From the NCBI RefSeq assembly GCF_000003815.2, contig NC_049996.1, forward strand, positions 11,209,944 through 11,273,943: a stretch of 64,000 nucleotides of DNA, written 5' to 3'. Below are positions 13,801 through 25,252 of the stretch, piece by piece. The first letter of the stretch is position 1. The number at the start of each line of letters is the position of its first letter. The stretch is from Branchiostoma floridae (Eukaryota > Chordata > Leptocardii > Amphioxiformes > Branchiostomatidae). Under the pieces are notes generated by a model that had not been told where the DNA came from, ran no database searches, and saw nothing but the letters and a program-made list of their open reading frames with translations. The translations under genes were made by a program, and so were the position numbers.

Positions 13801-16800
13801 TGTTATTACAGTAAATGGTCCTGTCCTTAGTACTGAAATATGATCCTATCCTACCACCCCTGTTACAGTAAATGGTCCTGTCCTTGGTACTGAAATGTGA
13901 TCCAACCCTACCACCCCTGTTACAGTAAATGGTCCTGTCCTTAGTGGTAAAATATGATCCTACTCTGTGAATCTGTATAAGATATTCATTCTTTTCTGTA
14001 GTTTCAAATTGCAGGTTGAAGATAAGTATTTCAAGTCCTGTCATTTGTATTGACAGTTCATAAACATTTCCATAACCTGACAAGTAAGAAATGAAAAAAA
14101 AAAAAAATGCATACAATCTGTAGCTGGCAAATATACACACTGACGTGTTTAGAAGGAAAAAAAGTCAGACTTACCCCTTTACCAAAGTAGCCACCTACAA
14201 TCACAACATCAACCTGTAAAAGTAAGTCACAAATTCTATCAGTATCACTTAACATACCATAATGATTATAAATCAGATTTTACTTCCTGTAGACAATATA
14301 TGATAGCCTGGGTACCTGTAGACAACCTATGAAAGCCTGGAAAGGGTGAGTCCAGTAATAATCAGATGGTACCCAGGCTAAACCTACGATAAGACTGTAA
14401 CATTACCTGGTCCATCAGTCCATCTACATACTCAGGCTTCACCTTCAACCAGCCACTTCCTGTGAAAACACAATCAGATTTCAATGAGAAGTTCTAAATG
14501 CAGAAGTTTGATGCCTGGGGCTATCACCTAAAGCTCCCTCATACAAGAGGCTGTCAGCTTTAGAAAGGACAATGTGACTGTTTTCTTGTTGTATGAACCC
14601 AGGCTACTGGCTCCACAGAACTTGAATCAGATGTGAAGAGTGGCAGAGTGTGCAGACTTCTACATTGCGTGGACAGTAAAAATTTATAGGTTAGACTCTC
14701 TCCCCACCTTTTCTCTTGTCTGGAGCATACTTGGACCCTGGGTACTTGATCACCAGGCCTTCTTCCCTTCTGTCAATGGCTTCATTCAAGGCATCAATAA
14801 CCTCGGCTCTGGAGGAAAAACAATCAATTACAATGTTGATTCTGATTACATTTCATATTGCAAAATTATCATACAGTGGATTTTGTTGCTACCAAATAAA
14901 GGAGAGATATACTGTAAATGCAGAAATGGATTATAGATGGATTAATACTCGCGGTTTTTGCGGTGACCACTTTACCGCAAACTTTAAACCACCGCGAACA
15001 TTTTTCTACTGTAGTATTACATGACAGTCTATGGTGTTACCGCGAACTTAAAAACCACCGCAAAAAGTTATTTCTGCCGCTACCGCAAAATTAAATCCCC
15101 GCAAACTTAAATGCATTTACAGTATCCTCATTAGCTTCAATCATTGATTGCGGTTAGATGTGTAAAGGCTAGCTGTGACAGGTTGTTCAGTGTTCAGTGT
15201 GCCTGAAAAGCTGGTGTATCATACCAAAGAGCAGCTATACCGTCTATACAATTACAGATTAGGGCTGACTTTGAATTCACTCATTTTGGCCAAAAATGAT
15301 TAAACAAAACTAGACAGAATTTATGTAATGATCTCCATTATGACAGAACACTTTGTGTAGAATAAAAATGTAACAGCGAGCAATTTTTTAAAACTTGTAG
15401 CAGGAGACCAGTAATATGCAGTACAGGTAACTTGTACAGTAGTCCATGTACACATGGTATCATCTCTTTTTACAAACACATTATCTATTTAATCTGAGCA
15501 TTTTTACAGTAAGATATTTCCTGTTTGACAACATCATAACTCTCCACTCACTTTGTCCTTGCCTCCTTTCTGTCTCCCAGAAATAAACGCCCCTCGATTG
15601 GGGTAAAAAGTCTGAAGGGAAAAAAACACAGCAATTGTTTAAGGCTTTAATTTGTCACAACAACATAAAGTCACACTTGAAAGTTTATATAGGTATTGTA
15701 TCATAGAAATGTTATTTTGGATTATTATTGTACTAGGCTTTTTTTTGTTATGAGTATGCAGTTTCAGTGGACAATTGATAGTGATAATTCTTTGTTATTT
15801 CTTTATTAATCTACATGTATGTCAATTGTTAGTGTGATTTGCTTATCTAAAAGCATGTTGGCTGAAAATATCTAGTGTAACAAATGATAAGACTGACTTA
15901 TCGAGATAGTCCACCCTCTCTCTCAGAGGGCTGTTGGCAAACTTCTGTCCATTCAGCAGCAGTATATCAAACACACAGTACATGGTCTGGAGGTCTGGAA
16001 AACATTGGGACTAAGGTTAGGTTGTTTTAACCATAATAATAGAACAGTGTTGGCTTGTCTGAAGCCAAGTAAAACTTTCCACAGCTGGACATTAAATCTA
16101 CAGAATGAAAATTACAAAGTAAAGAAATTGACATTTCAAAGTATGAAAAGAAAGCTAGAGTAAACTATTTAATATCTGTTCACAACAAAGTTTCAAAATC
16201 ACAAATGAGCTTTTCAAATGAAATATTGGTGCCCTTACCACTGTCTTCTGCCATGTTTTTGATGTCAAATTTATCCCCTTTAGACCTGCAAGGACAAATT
16301 CAGAAAATCAGACATCAGTATCTTCTGAAAGACATAGTTACATCAAATAAATGACCTTTTACAGTAGCTCAATTTACAATAAAGCCAGTGGCAAAATTAT
16401 ATTACTTTCAACTTTCAAGATCCAGCAAATGCAGTAAACATTTCAAAGGCTTAGTACATACATGATAGACTTGGTTTGAGGGTTGTATCCCACCATCTCT
16501 CCATCCAGGATACAGGACTTCACATGACTGTACAGGACAAAATGTGTCAAAACCAGAGGGTATTACTCTCACAAGACAATAAAACCTAATCCCGGGTGGC
16601 TATTTGCACAACGGCATATGGAATCAATAATAGTAGCAATGATAATGTTGAAGGTATCACACATTTTGCAGAAAATAGTAAAGGACTCTACTGATATGCT
16701 ACAATTTCAGAGATCATATCAAAAGCAAAGACTGGGAAAGTCACATAGATCATCAAATAAGATACCTTGGTACAAAACTGCACCTACCTGGCAAAACAGT

Positions 16801-19800
16801 TGTGTATGTATGGGGTGAGACTACCTTCCAATGGGTGGGCACCAAACTGATGAGTGTAGTCTTTCCCACTGGTTAAGAAATAAGAAAATAAAGGTTGTAG
16901 TCTTTCCCACTGGTTAAGAAAAATAAAAAGAGTCCTTCAACTCCTGGACATAAAGTTTAGTCTTTCAATTACATTCAGCATTTAAACTTTCGTAAAAAAT
17001 AATGCAGTGCCTCACTGAAAAGCAGTGACAGCAATAATGTGCTGAGAAATATAACATGAAATTATCATAAAACAAACCTCATATGATCATATCCAATACA
17101 AATTTAGTGACAAACAACTACCTAAAGTTCACACATCACATGTTGAAATTTCCAGATAAGGTCATTGCTTTAAAAACAAAGTACTTACGATCTAGAGAAG
17201 TACTTGTAGGTGTCTCCATTCTTGTGTAACAACATCCTCTCACCGTCAAACTTGGTCTCTATGTAGAACATCTCATGGTGCATCTCCTTCTCAACCTGCA
17301 ACAGAAAGTTACATGTTCTGTGAGTTGGACACCCAAAAGCTAAATTGTTGCTTTTTAAGTATGCAGGACTTCATCACAGAAGATGGGATTACTCTTATAT
17401 GGTTACATGGTGCAAAGTCTGTTTTAGAGTTCTAAATTTACCATAGACAAACATAGATGTCCTTAGCTTCTGAAAAATAATTTCATCAGGTTATTAGGTT
17501 ATTAGGTCATATGATAGGGTTTTCTTTTTCACAACCAGTTCTGTATCATCTGTATCTAAATATAGCTTCATTCGGCGTAGCACACCAGCTTTGCAGGCAC
17601 ATGGCGCGGCAGCAGCTGGTTATATTACACCAAACGACCCGGTTAATATCATTACCTGCTAATGTTTTGATGCCTATCAGGTAACTTCATCAGAGCTTCT
17701 AACTGGAGTGATGCTTTATGCTGCTTTATGTAACCAATGTAAGTGGCGCTTTTGCGACCAGAACATAATTCCAAATGTTGCTCGCTCAGTTTACTAATCC
17801 TTGGTATCCGTTAACATTTCCTTATAAAATCACTGCGATTCCTTGGACATCAGGGATGAAATCCCAACATACATGTACCATATGTGGTATTACAATCTAT
17901 AACATTACAAAAAGACTCCATAGTTACATGTGTGTCCAGATTAGTTTGGGATTATTAAATGATGATCTGGACTGATAGCTCACCCCATCCAGTGGTATCC
18001 TCTGCCCCAGCATGGGTTTGAATGGAGAGAACAGACTGATGGCTATCTCATTCAGCCGGACACGCGGGTCACACAGGTCTGTGCACACCTGGGATAGACG
18101 GGAAAGAAAGTATGTTACAGAGAAAGAATATATGTTGCAGAGAAGAGGATGGTTAACACACACACAAACATGCCTGTCCTTGGTGCTGAAATCACACACA
18201 CACACACACCACAAACACAGTGTCACATACTATAGACCAACACAATTCCAACGTCACTTCAAACCAGCAACTTTTACTTTTGAAAATTACTTAAGATATG
18301 ATATCAATGATATCAAATTGCATGCAATACGATAATCCAGGGCTGTATAAAAATAAACAACAGCTTTAGCCCATCTCCCTGACCTTGGCCAGACTGTTGG
18401 TGACATTGAAGAGGTCCTCTGCATCAGGGTGGAAAACTGCAAACACTCCGGCCTGGTTCATTCCCATCTTTAACTCCTGCAGGAAAAACACAAACACAAA
18501 CAAACACATAAAACTACAGCCTCTTATTCGAGATTCTTTGTAATTCAATACATGATTAACAGGATGTACTACTGTTTTTGGTGTGTCCCTGTTTATGCAG
18601 TTTTATATTTTCATATGCTAGTCACACTCATGTAATGTTGATCAAAACCTTATTTGCATAACTAATAAATTACAATTAAACAAAATGTAGAAGAAACTCT
18701 CTTCCATGTCTGCATGATTATGAAATCTTCAAACCTTAGTTAAGAAAGTTTTGAAGAAAGTGATGCTTACCTTCATAATCATCCTTATCAGCCATTTCTG
18801 AAGTAAAAAGATGAATCAAAGTAATTATGAGACATATAGATATACATTTTACAAATCACTCATGTCTTTATACAACAGAAGTAACACTATTTAGTTCTTA
18901 AAATACATCTAGCAAAATTGACAAAACTTAATGACTGCAATTTGTATTCCCTTGAAACAGAATTGATTTAGATTTGTGAGTAATCTCAAGTAGCACAACC
19001 TAACAAATACTGAACTAAGACTACTCTTTAATCTGAACATAAAAGAATCATTATATCAGACACTGGACAACACTCGATATAACCACTGCTGAATTAAATT
19101 ATCAAATCTTTGTTTACATACTGTGCACTTTAACAGATCTGAGTATGGTAAAACAACATAGCTTAGTCACTGGCATCAAACACAACATAACGATCCAAGT
19201 ATAGCAAGACCACCTGTTCCATGGCTGATGTACTCCTGAGAAGTTTCAGGATACTCTTCCTCACTTCCTCTTTGTTCTTGGCGGCATTGTTGGTTGCTAT
19301 GGAGTCTAGGAGGTCGTTCACCTCCTGAATTGTCAAACTGTAGAAGCAGGAAACGAGACATAAGAGATTTCTTTTTCACAACCAGTTTTTTCTCACCTGC
19401 TGGTTGTGAAAAAGAAAACTCTTATGTCTTATGTTCTGACAACCTGATGAAATTATTTTCGGATGTAGAAGCAGGATATAGAGGATACGTCAATGAAGGT
19501 TAGACATCCAGGTAATACGATATGCCAAATAGCAATTATTCAACCAGCTGGATATGATTTTGGAAATAGTCAGACATTTCAGATAACATCCGTTATCTTT
19601 CGGCAGTGACACTGAAGAGATCTTGTTGGAGAGCTTGTTGGAAACAAAGGCAAGACAAGTTAAGATGAACTTGATGCAAATAAGTTAATTGTCTCCTGTT
19701 GTTTGTATTGAATATCAGAGTATTTATCATATTCTACACAAAATGTATATACATACTGTAAGTTCATTTATGTTCGCGAGCACTTAATTTCGCGAGTTTG

Positions 19801-22800
19801 AGCAAATCGGGAGTTCGCGAGATCTTTGAGTTCGCGAGCGCGTGTTTCAATTATTTTTCAAAAGTTACGTTACGATCATGTAGCGAGTGCCCCCCCCCCT
19901 CGCACCCACACCGCAACACTAGTCATGCCGTCAAAGGCGGCATTTACGCCAAACAGTTCATAGTTCCCTTTTAAACAATGTCTAAAGTTGGTGTACTCAA
20001 TAAAAAATGTGTTTCTACCGAGCCACTGTCTCATTGTTGAGCTCATTTCGGCCGTGATTTGACGACAGCGCACGGAACGCAACAGGGTCAATGACCTCTG
20101 TTATGTCGCAATCACATTTGCCGCATAGGCTGATGGGATACCCACGCCAAGCCAAGCGACGCGGGCGCCATTTTGAAATTTTTTCAGCGTGAAAGACGGC
20201 GCTAAGTTTTAAACTTTCAGCATAATTTGTGGACACAAGTTGTACACAAGAAGGTGAAGAGTTTATCTCTCCCATATTTACAGTAGTTCTAACTCAGAAT
20301 TATGAAACGGACGTCTTATTTTCGGCATGTAAGCGGAATTGTGTTTGTCACATTTCTTAGTCATGAAAAACATTCCCCGGCTGTCATTGTTGTAAACCTG
20401 CTGCAATTCCATAGCCTTCCTTGTATTTGTACCAGTACTACTCAGTTTTATTTTTTTGTTTCGTTCGTACCTTGTAGAAATCTAGTAAAACTAGGACAAT
20501 GTACTATTAAAGTAAATTGTTATCGCAGCCATGTCACGGCGTGTACGTACTAGTAAACAAAGCCGACATGTTTCTTTTTTCTTCGTTCGCCAGTGGCACA
20601 TTTCTATACAACAATGACTCCATGTATCGTATATGTGTTGAATTAACTTTTATTTCGGTTTGAAAAGAATAAATGATCTGTTATCAGTTGAGTCTTGTCA
20701 TTGGTATAAGTTGCTATTATAGTAAACACGTAGTTGAGACTGGATCATTTGGACGGAAGGTGTGGGGAGGGGGACGATGTTGAACATGCATGTTCGCGAG
20801 TAGATGACTTCGCGAAAAGAAGGTCTCAGCGAAATACGCGAACTTAAAAATCTCGCGAACTTAAATGGACTTACAGTATATCATACTTATATTCAAGGTA
20901 TGCGACTTAAAAGCCAAAAGATTTCATGATATGTAATTACACCTGTCTGATAAAATCGTCCGACAGAAGGACTTTTTTTACATTCTACAGCTGTAATTTC
21001 TTACCTGCCCTTCTCTGGACACCTGTTCTTTAGCACAAAGTATGCCACAGCTGCAAAATCACCTGCTTCCTGGAGGAACGTGAGAAGCTCCTTTTACTGA
21101 GTGTGAAACAGCTTCTAATGATACACATACATATAACATTCCAACTCATCCACATGTACAATAGCAAGGCTCACTGTAACAGTTGTACTGGCCATTTTAT
21201 AGTACATCATTTTTTAGTACAGTAAGGTGTTTCAGTATTAGTATTAGTACAAATGTAGTTTGAAAGTTTTAAAAAAGTATGCAAAGACAAAGATGTCAAA
21301 AATCATTTTAAAGCTTCCCAAAATTGTTTCTAAGTTTTGAAAAATATGAAAAAGAACACAGAAATAAAGATGTCAAAAATCATCTACAATCCTCACAAAA
21401 TTGTAGTTAGACAGTTTTGCTCTAATATTCTTGCATGTAACTGTTATAGTAATATTTCTAATATGGAACAAGTGATGACCTACCCCTTTAGCATGTGAGG
21501 GTGCCCTGTACTTCAGCAGTTTCAATGCATCTGGGCTGTCTTTGGCTAAACCCAGGATCTCAATGTAGTATTTAGCGAGGGTAAACTGTAAAGCACAAGA
21601 CATTTTATCAACACAATAATGTTGTGTACAGTTTCAGTCACACATAGAAGTAAAGAGCAAGAGGTATGAAATACCTACACAAGAGTTTGAAGGAATATTC
21701 TGTTTCATTTTGTTCTGACATCAATGATAACAAGTTTTTATATTCACATTCTCAGAGTACTGGTAATACATACCAGCGGTATGCCTAAACACCGCAAACG
21801 AGTGCAAACCAGCGCAAACCAGCGCAAACGAGTCTATTATGCAGTATTCACGGGACAATGGCCTTGTTTGACGCTCTAAATACACTATAAGCACATTGTC
21901 TGTGCGATATTTAATAAAAAACACGGCAAATTATAAGTATTTACCCCTTTTTTTAATAGTTATTCCGCTTGTTTCAAGTTCGAAGGGATTTCTGGCCGCC
22001 ATCTTGGATCTTCCGTGTTAGGGGTCTGGATGGGAAAATTGCACTTTGGCACTATCTTTTGAGTCAAAAGTGAATGAGGTTATCTTCAAAATTAGGGAGA
22101 TGAAGAGCGATAGCTCTGATGACGTAGCCGCGGTTTTTGACATTTTTTAGCTAGGGTTATGGGTTGCGAGACCGAGCGCGAAGCGCGAGTGTCGAGTCAA
22201 CCCTAACCCTAGCTAAAAAATGTCAAAAATCCGCGGCGGCATGCCCGGCTCCAGCCCCCCGTGAAAGCGAGTGTTAGCCGTACGCGTAGACGAGTGATGG
22301 GCATTGGAATCATGCCACCGTGGATTTTTGACATGTTATAGCTGTCAAAAGCGCCTGCGCCAAGCCATGAAGGTACCTTCTAAGTAAATAAGGTACCCAC
22401 AATTTCCCCATCTAGACCCCTAACACGGATGATCCAAGATGGCGGCCAGAAATCCTTTCGAACTTGAAACAAGCGGAATAACTAAAAAAAAAAAAAAAAC
22501 TGGTAAAAACTTATAATTTGCCGTGTTTTTTAATCTCTCATTGCACAGACAGTGTATTTTAGAGCGTTAAACAAGGCCATTGTCCCATGAATACTGCATA
22601 ATAGACCCGTTTGCGCTGGTTTGCGCTGGTTTGCGCTGGTTTGCGGTATTTAGTCAAACCCCATACCAGTACTACTCAGTAACTTATCCCACAGTGATAA
22701 CAGTATTTATGCCATACATTGTACCTCACCAGTGATAATCTTCAACATGGGATTTTACTGTTATCACATGGGCTTCCACATGACAATTTGGATGCACTTT

Positions 22801-23701
22801 TGTACTCTAAGGGCGGATGTCGCTCAGTGAGGTCAAAGGTCGCTTCCTACAGAGAAATTCCCCACGATTGCTCTACTAGCAATCCTAACATGAAGATGCC
22901 AAATTTCCTCAACTTCTAGCACATTCCATACTAAAATTTGCATCATTTTGGGTGGGTATGATATAGATAAAACACATTACACATTGTATTCTGCATCACC
23001 CTCGGTCCCAGCCCTCCAAGTCCAACTGTAACATGTACTTTGGGTGATAGGAAATACTCTGTGTTGTATTGTATATCTATTACCTCTTTGATACCATAAG
23101 CAATTCTCTCCCTCTCACACTGTGGCAGGATGAGTCTCATGGCAGGGTAGAAGGAATCCTCCTGGATAGACACAAGACAGTTAGATCATCTAGACAGTCA
23201 AACTTGAGCTCTCTAGCTGGTAACATTACATGTATTGTGTACTTATACACAACTGTACTAGTAGTAGTATCCAGTATCTTATCATACTGCTGCTGGGGTC
23301 CCTGACACAGCGGTAGGCAGCAGTCTGAGCTAGTCCTCACACCGTGCTTCCATGCGGCTCTGTCCAGCAAGTTCACCCGTTAGACATAAGTTACACATAA
23401 GTTTGGTAGTCTCTACCAGACTCGGAAGTCAAAGATTTTGTAGTACTCTGACAAGTTCCAGCTGACCTAAATAGAGTGTGGAACTACGTGCAGCATATGT
23501 AAACGTTAAGTATAACAGTATAAGAGTACCAGTAGAACCTACTGTGTTTGGATCATCCTTGTGTACGGAGTTGTGGAACTCCCTCCACTTGTCTAGGAAC
23601 TCCTTGAAGACTTTCTTCTTGTTGTCCTTCCCCTTTGCCCTGTCCACTCCCTCCAGCATAGCACACAGGTGGCTAAATGGCACTGTAGCTGCCACCGCCA
23701 T
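7836..23701 (-). CDS. LIG4: DNA ligase IV (complete, 29 coding exons, 917 aa)
   Basis: ATP-dependent ligase that seals double-strand breaks in non-homologous end joining, in the nucleus, bound to XRCC4. Coding exons: 23701-23543, 23161-23084, 21585-21484, 21069-21005, 19337-19214, 18797-18771, 18476-18384, 18088-17984, 17295-17189, 16868-16788, 16527-16462, 16285-16239, 15994-15898, 15611-15552, 14808-14708, 14459-14407, 14213-14175, 13563-13468, 12967-12845, 12402-12323, 11873-11768, 11380-11231, 10675-10497, 10182-10134, 9949-9788, 9311-9217, 8920-8878, 8554-8445, 7992-7836. They total 2754 nt with unbroken phase. Visible: N-terminal DNA-binding domain; catalytic Lys266 in [14 protein letters not shown] (about 357-361); EEGLVIK (about 419-425); WLKVKP (441-446); GCTLRFPR (572-579); basic SKKKRR (623-628), a likely nuclear signal; BRCT1 from about 654; and a second BRCT in the last exons. 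Length matches the family (about 911 aa in human). Exon 6 codes for only nine residues. No inactivating change was seen. Confidence 0.97.
8155..8410. repeat. ~57-bp minisatellite, array 2 (LIG4 intron 28)
   Basis: Four or so imperfect units of the CCTACCCTACCACCC / CCTGTCCTTGGTACTGAAAT minisatellite also found at 4249-4587 and 13668-13968. Confidence 0.88.
8580..8790 (-). mobile_element. LINE (non-LTR retrotransposon) ORF2 fragment in LIG4 intron 27
   Basis: A minus-strand reading contains [16 protein letters not shown], then HNWHEVY, and after one frameshift [14 protein letters not shown]. This order (PL...FG.WI...W.EV...FFP.K) is typical of the linker between endonuclease and reverse transcriptase in animal LINEs. 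It is a short, frameshifted relic and not a host exon, because LIG4 homology and phase skip over it. Confidence 0.6.
9400..9545. repeat. Dispersed repeat family R1, copy 1
   Basis: Carries ATCAATGAAGGTT and, further on, GTGTCACTAACAAAAGACAG, TGAAATGTCT and TATCCAGTTGC. Related blocks occur at 12155-12245, 19485-19625 and 50410-50545. Type unknown. Confidence 0.6.
10950..11152. mobile_element. TA-flanked palindromic MITE (CTGTAAATGC family), copy 1
   Basis: About 200 bp with inverted ends (left TGTAAATGCAG; right GCATTTACAGTA) and GCGGT / ACCGC motifs throughout, in LIG4 intron 22. The left end is decayed (TATTG for TACTG). Confidence 0.75.
11640..11735 (-). repeat. Degenerate copy of the tRNA-derived SINE
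   Basis: Shares GTAGCGTGCATGTC, AGGCAGGGTAACTAACTAAT and CACTGG with the SINE at 54660-54840 but lacks the B-box block. Lies in LIG4 intron 21. Confidence 0.5.
12155..12245. repeat. Dispersed repeat family R1, copy 2
   Basis: ATCAATGAAGGTTGGACATC, CAGGTAATAAGATATG and CAACTGGATAAGATTTTGG match the copies at 19485-19625 and 50410-50545. Confidence 0.65.
13668..13968. repeat. ~57-bp minisatellite, array 3 (LIG4 intron 17)
   Basis: Five imperfect tandem units containing CTACCACCCCTGTTACAGTA and ATGGTCCTGTCCTTGG. The long minus-strand open frame across it is an artefact of the repeat. Confidence 0.9.
14910..15124. mobile_element. TA-flanked palindromic MITE (CTGTAAATGC family), copy 2
   Basis: About 215 bp with near-perfect terminal inverted repeats, TACTGTAAATGCA at the left and TGCATTTACAGTA at the right, and internal GCGGT / ACCGC repeats. 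Lies in LIG4 intron 14. Confidence 0.85.
15190..15260 (+). repeat. Dispersed repeat family R2, copy 1 (decayed)
   Basis: Shares GTGCCTGAAAAGCTGGTGT and CTATACCGTCTATACA with blocks at 17555-17645 (opposite strand) and 46945-47035. The class cannot be told. Confidence 0.45.
16855..16921 (-). repeat. Tandem duplication of the LIG4 exon 10 splice acceptor
   Basis: A 26-bp block is repeated with a 41-bp period at 16855-16880 and 16896-16921. Each block holds the acceptor TTAACCAG and the first 14 nt of exon 10. The copy next to the exon keeps frame. Using the upstream copy would add 41 nt and run into TAA. Confidence 0.85.
17555..17645 (-). repeat. Dispersed repeat family R2, copy 2
   Basis: Reverse complement carries CATGTGCCTGCAAAGCTGGT, GTGCTACGC and AGATACAGAT, as at 46945-47035. 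A SINE is possible but unproven. Confidence 0.5.
19356..19429. repeat. Near-perfect hairpin just upstream of LIG4 exon 5
   Basis: Arms of about 30 nt (19356-19385 and 19400-19429) around a 14-nt loop; the arms contain CTTTTTCACAACCAG and its complement. On the transcribed strand the hairpin base lies only about 18 nt from the exon 5 acceptor at 19338. The arm motif TTTTCTTTTTCACAACCAG recurs at about 17519-17538. Confidence 0.85.
19485..19625. repeat. Dispersed repeat family R1, copy 3
   Basis: GTCAATGAAGGTTAGACATC, CAGCTGGATATGATTTTGG and CAGACATTTCAGATAACATC match the other R1 blocks. Confidence 0.65.
19754..20878. mobile_element. 1.1-kb TA-flanked element related to the CTGTAAATGC MITEs
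   Basis: Ends are inverted repeats: TACTGTAAGTTCATTTATG at the left and TAAATGGACTTACAGTA at the right, each with TTCGCGAG-type inner repeats. It lies in LIG4 intron 4. No transposase is visible, so it is non-autonomous. Its end plan is like the 0.2-kb copies at 10950 and 14910. Confidence 0.8.
21756..22674. mobile_element. Foldback element with ~270-bp inverted arms (LIG4 intron 2)
   Basis: The left arm (21756-22034) and right arm (about 22408-22674) are long inverted repeats. They include subterminal 10-bp repeats (GCAAACCAGC / GCTGGTTTGC), AACACGGCAAATTATAAGT, GGCCGCCATCTTGGATC and complements. The centre has its own palindrome at 22128-22236, with arms built on CCGCGGTTTTTGACATTTTT and AGCTAGGGTTATGGGTT. 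No open frame of interest; non-autonomous. Confidence 0.88.
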
Positions 23702-24590
23702 CGTAGGGGATCAGTGGCTGAAATGTTGGATTCAGTTTTATAATGTCACTGAACTGAACTAATATCTAATCAGAACTTATGGAGGGTAACTTAACATTCT
23801 AACACAACGCAACTTTACTCTAACATCATGTCAGTATTGAATAGCCCCGGACTAAATGAACTTTCAGTAACTGTTTAATAGTGTTACGCTGTGCAAGCCT
23901 TGGACTGTGTTTACAAAATTATAACGTTACTTCCGCATTCGACCTTTACGGTGTGTATATACTCAACGGGGCAACAACGAACACGCTAACAAATTCTAAC
24001 ATACCTTAAGACTGTTAGTGCTTGATGTCTTTGGTAGAATATCCAGTAATCTTACGAATAGGTCAGAAAAGCAGAAAATTCAAGTTGAAACACGCCCCAA
24101 AACTCAGCATTTCGTCCTACCAAGATGTGTGCCGCAAGATGGCCAGCGGATTTTACGACAGTCAACGTTATAATCTTTCTCTGCCTATCGTTCATTCATG
24201 TTGATGTTGTAACAGAGCAAATTCCTTGTACAAGGACGTTACGGTAGAAATAAGCTATCAAAAGTCACCTACTGACCTAAAGTTTAGCCTAATTTGTGAC
24301 GATGCAGGGTAGTAACGACAGTAACGGGACATTAAACGTAAATCGGCACACTGCGTTGGACCAATACACTTTTACTGGGGGGTGTTGAAGACATTGCTTG
24401 ATTATTCGCGCCCCTGGCGACTATTGAAAGTACAGTCTGTATTGAAATATTCATGATCTTGGAGACTATCGAAAATCATTGTCAGTTTTTATTCCTTTGG
24501 CGAACAAGTTTGTTATGATCTTAAAGTTTCAAACCCCTCCCCTATTTCAAAGGGCTGATCTTTTTGGTATGCAGATAGCCTAAGTGATGC
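23702..24590. other. LIG4 upstream region and spacer
   Basis: Should carry the LIG4 promoter and any 5' untranslated exon. I saw no TATA box or other named site that I would defend, and no coding exon. Confidence 0.4.
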
Positions 24591-25252
24591 TCACATTAAT
24601 ACTCATGATATAGATAAATAGTTAATTTGCATAATTATGAGGAAATGTCATAAATCTAGCGTTAATGCATTCCAGGATAGGACTCTCAAACTTGTCACAT
24701 ATGTAATTGAAAAAGAGATGAATGTAGATAGATATCAATTCAATAAGTTTACATGTCATTTCTCTGTTGAAGTCATATGTTTCATGCATTCTGTTAGCTA
24801 CCAGTAAGTCTAAAAGTTATGTCGCTATAAAGAGATACTACAAGAGCTCATAGAGTATGTATACGTTAATCATAAACCTAAACTTATATGTATATAATCT
24901 CGAGTGACAACAAATGCAATGCATATGCTTTAATTTGTAACTCGCAACAAAGTTTGCTTTGAAATATGCCCCTACATTTACTGTTATAAATAAATCATTA
25001 CGCAGACGTTTTCCCTTGAGAATTCTGGCCTTACTGCGTTTGACACATATTGACATCGATTAAAAGCGTTGTCCATGTGCTTTATTAAAATCATCTTTTA
25101 GTAAATATGATTCACATAGGTCATTATATATATATATATCATATCCTTTAGGCAAACGGTCGTTAGAGATACCTTCTTTCTGAGTATATATTGCAATGTA
25201 TAGTTAGTATTTTTGTTTGTTTGTTCGTCAAGTTAGTGTGTCCTATTCACTC

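Noticed and set aside
13691-14140. 149-codon minus-strand frame with repeated peptide
   Set aside because: Translation of the 57-bp minisatellite inside a LIG4 intron.
22190-22215. Telomere-like CCCTAACCCTAG
   Set aside because: Only two units, and they are part of the inner palindrome of the foldback element.
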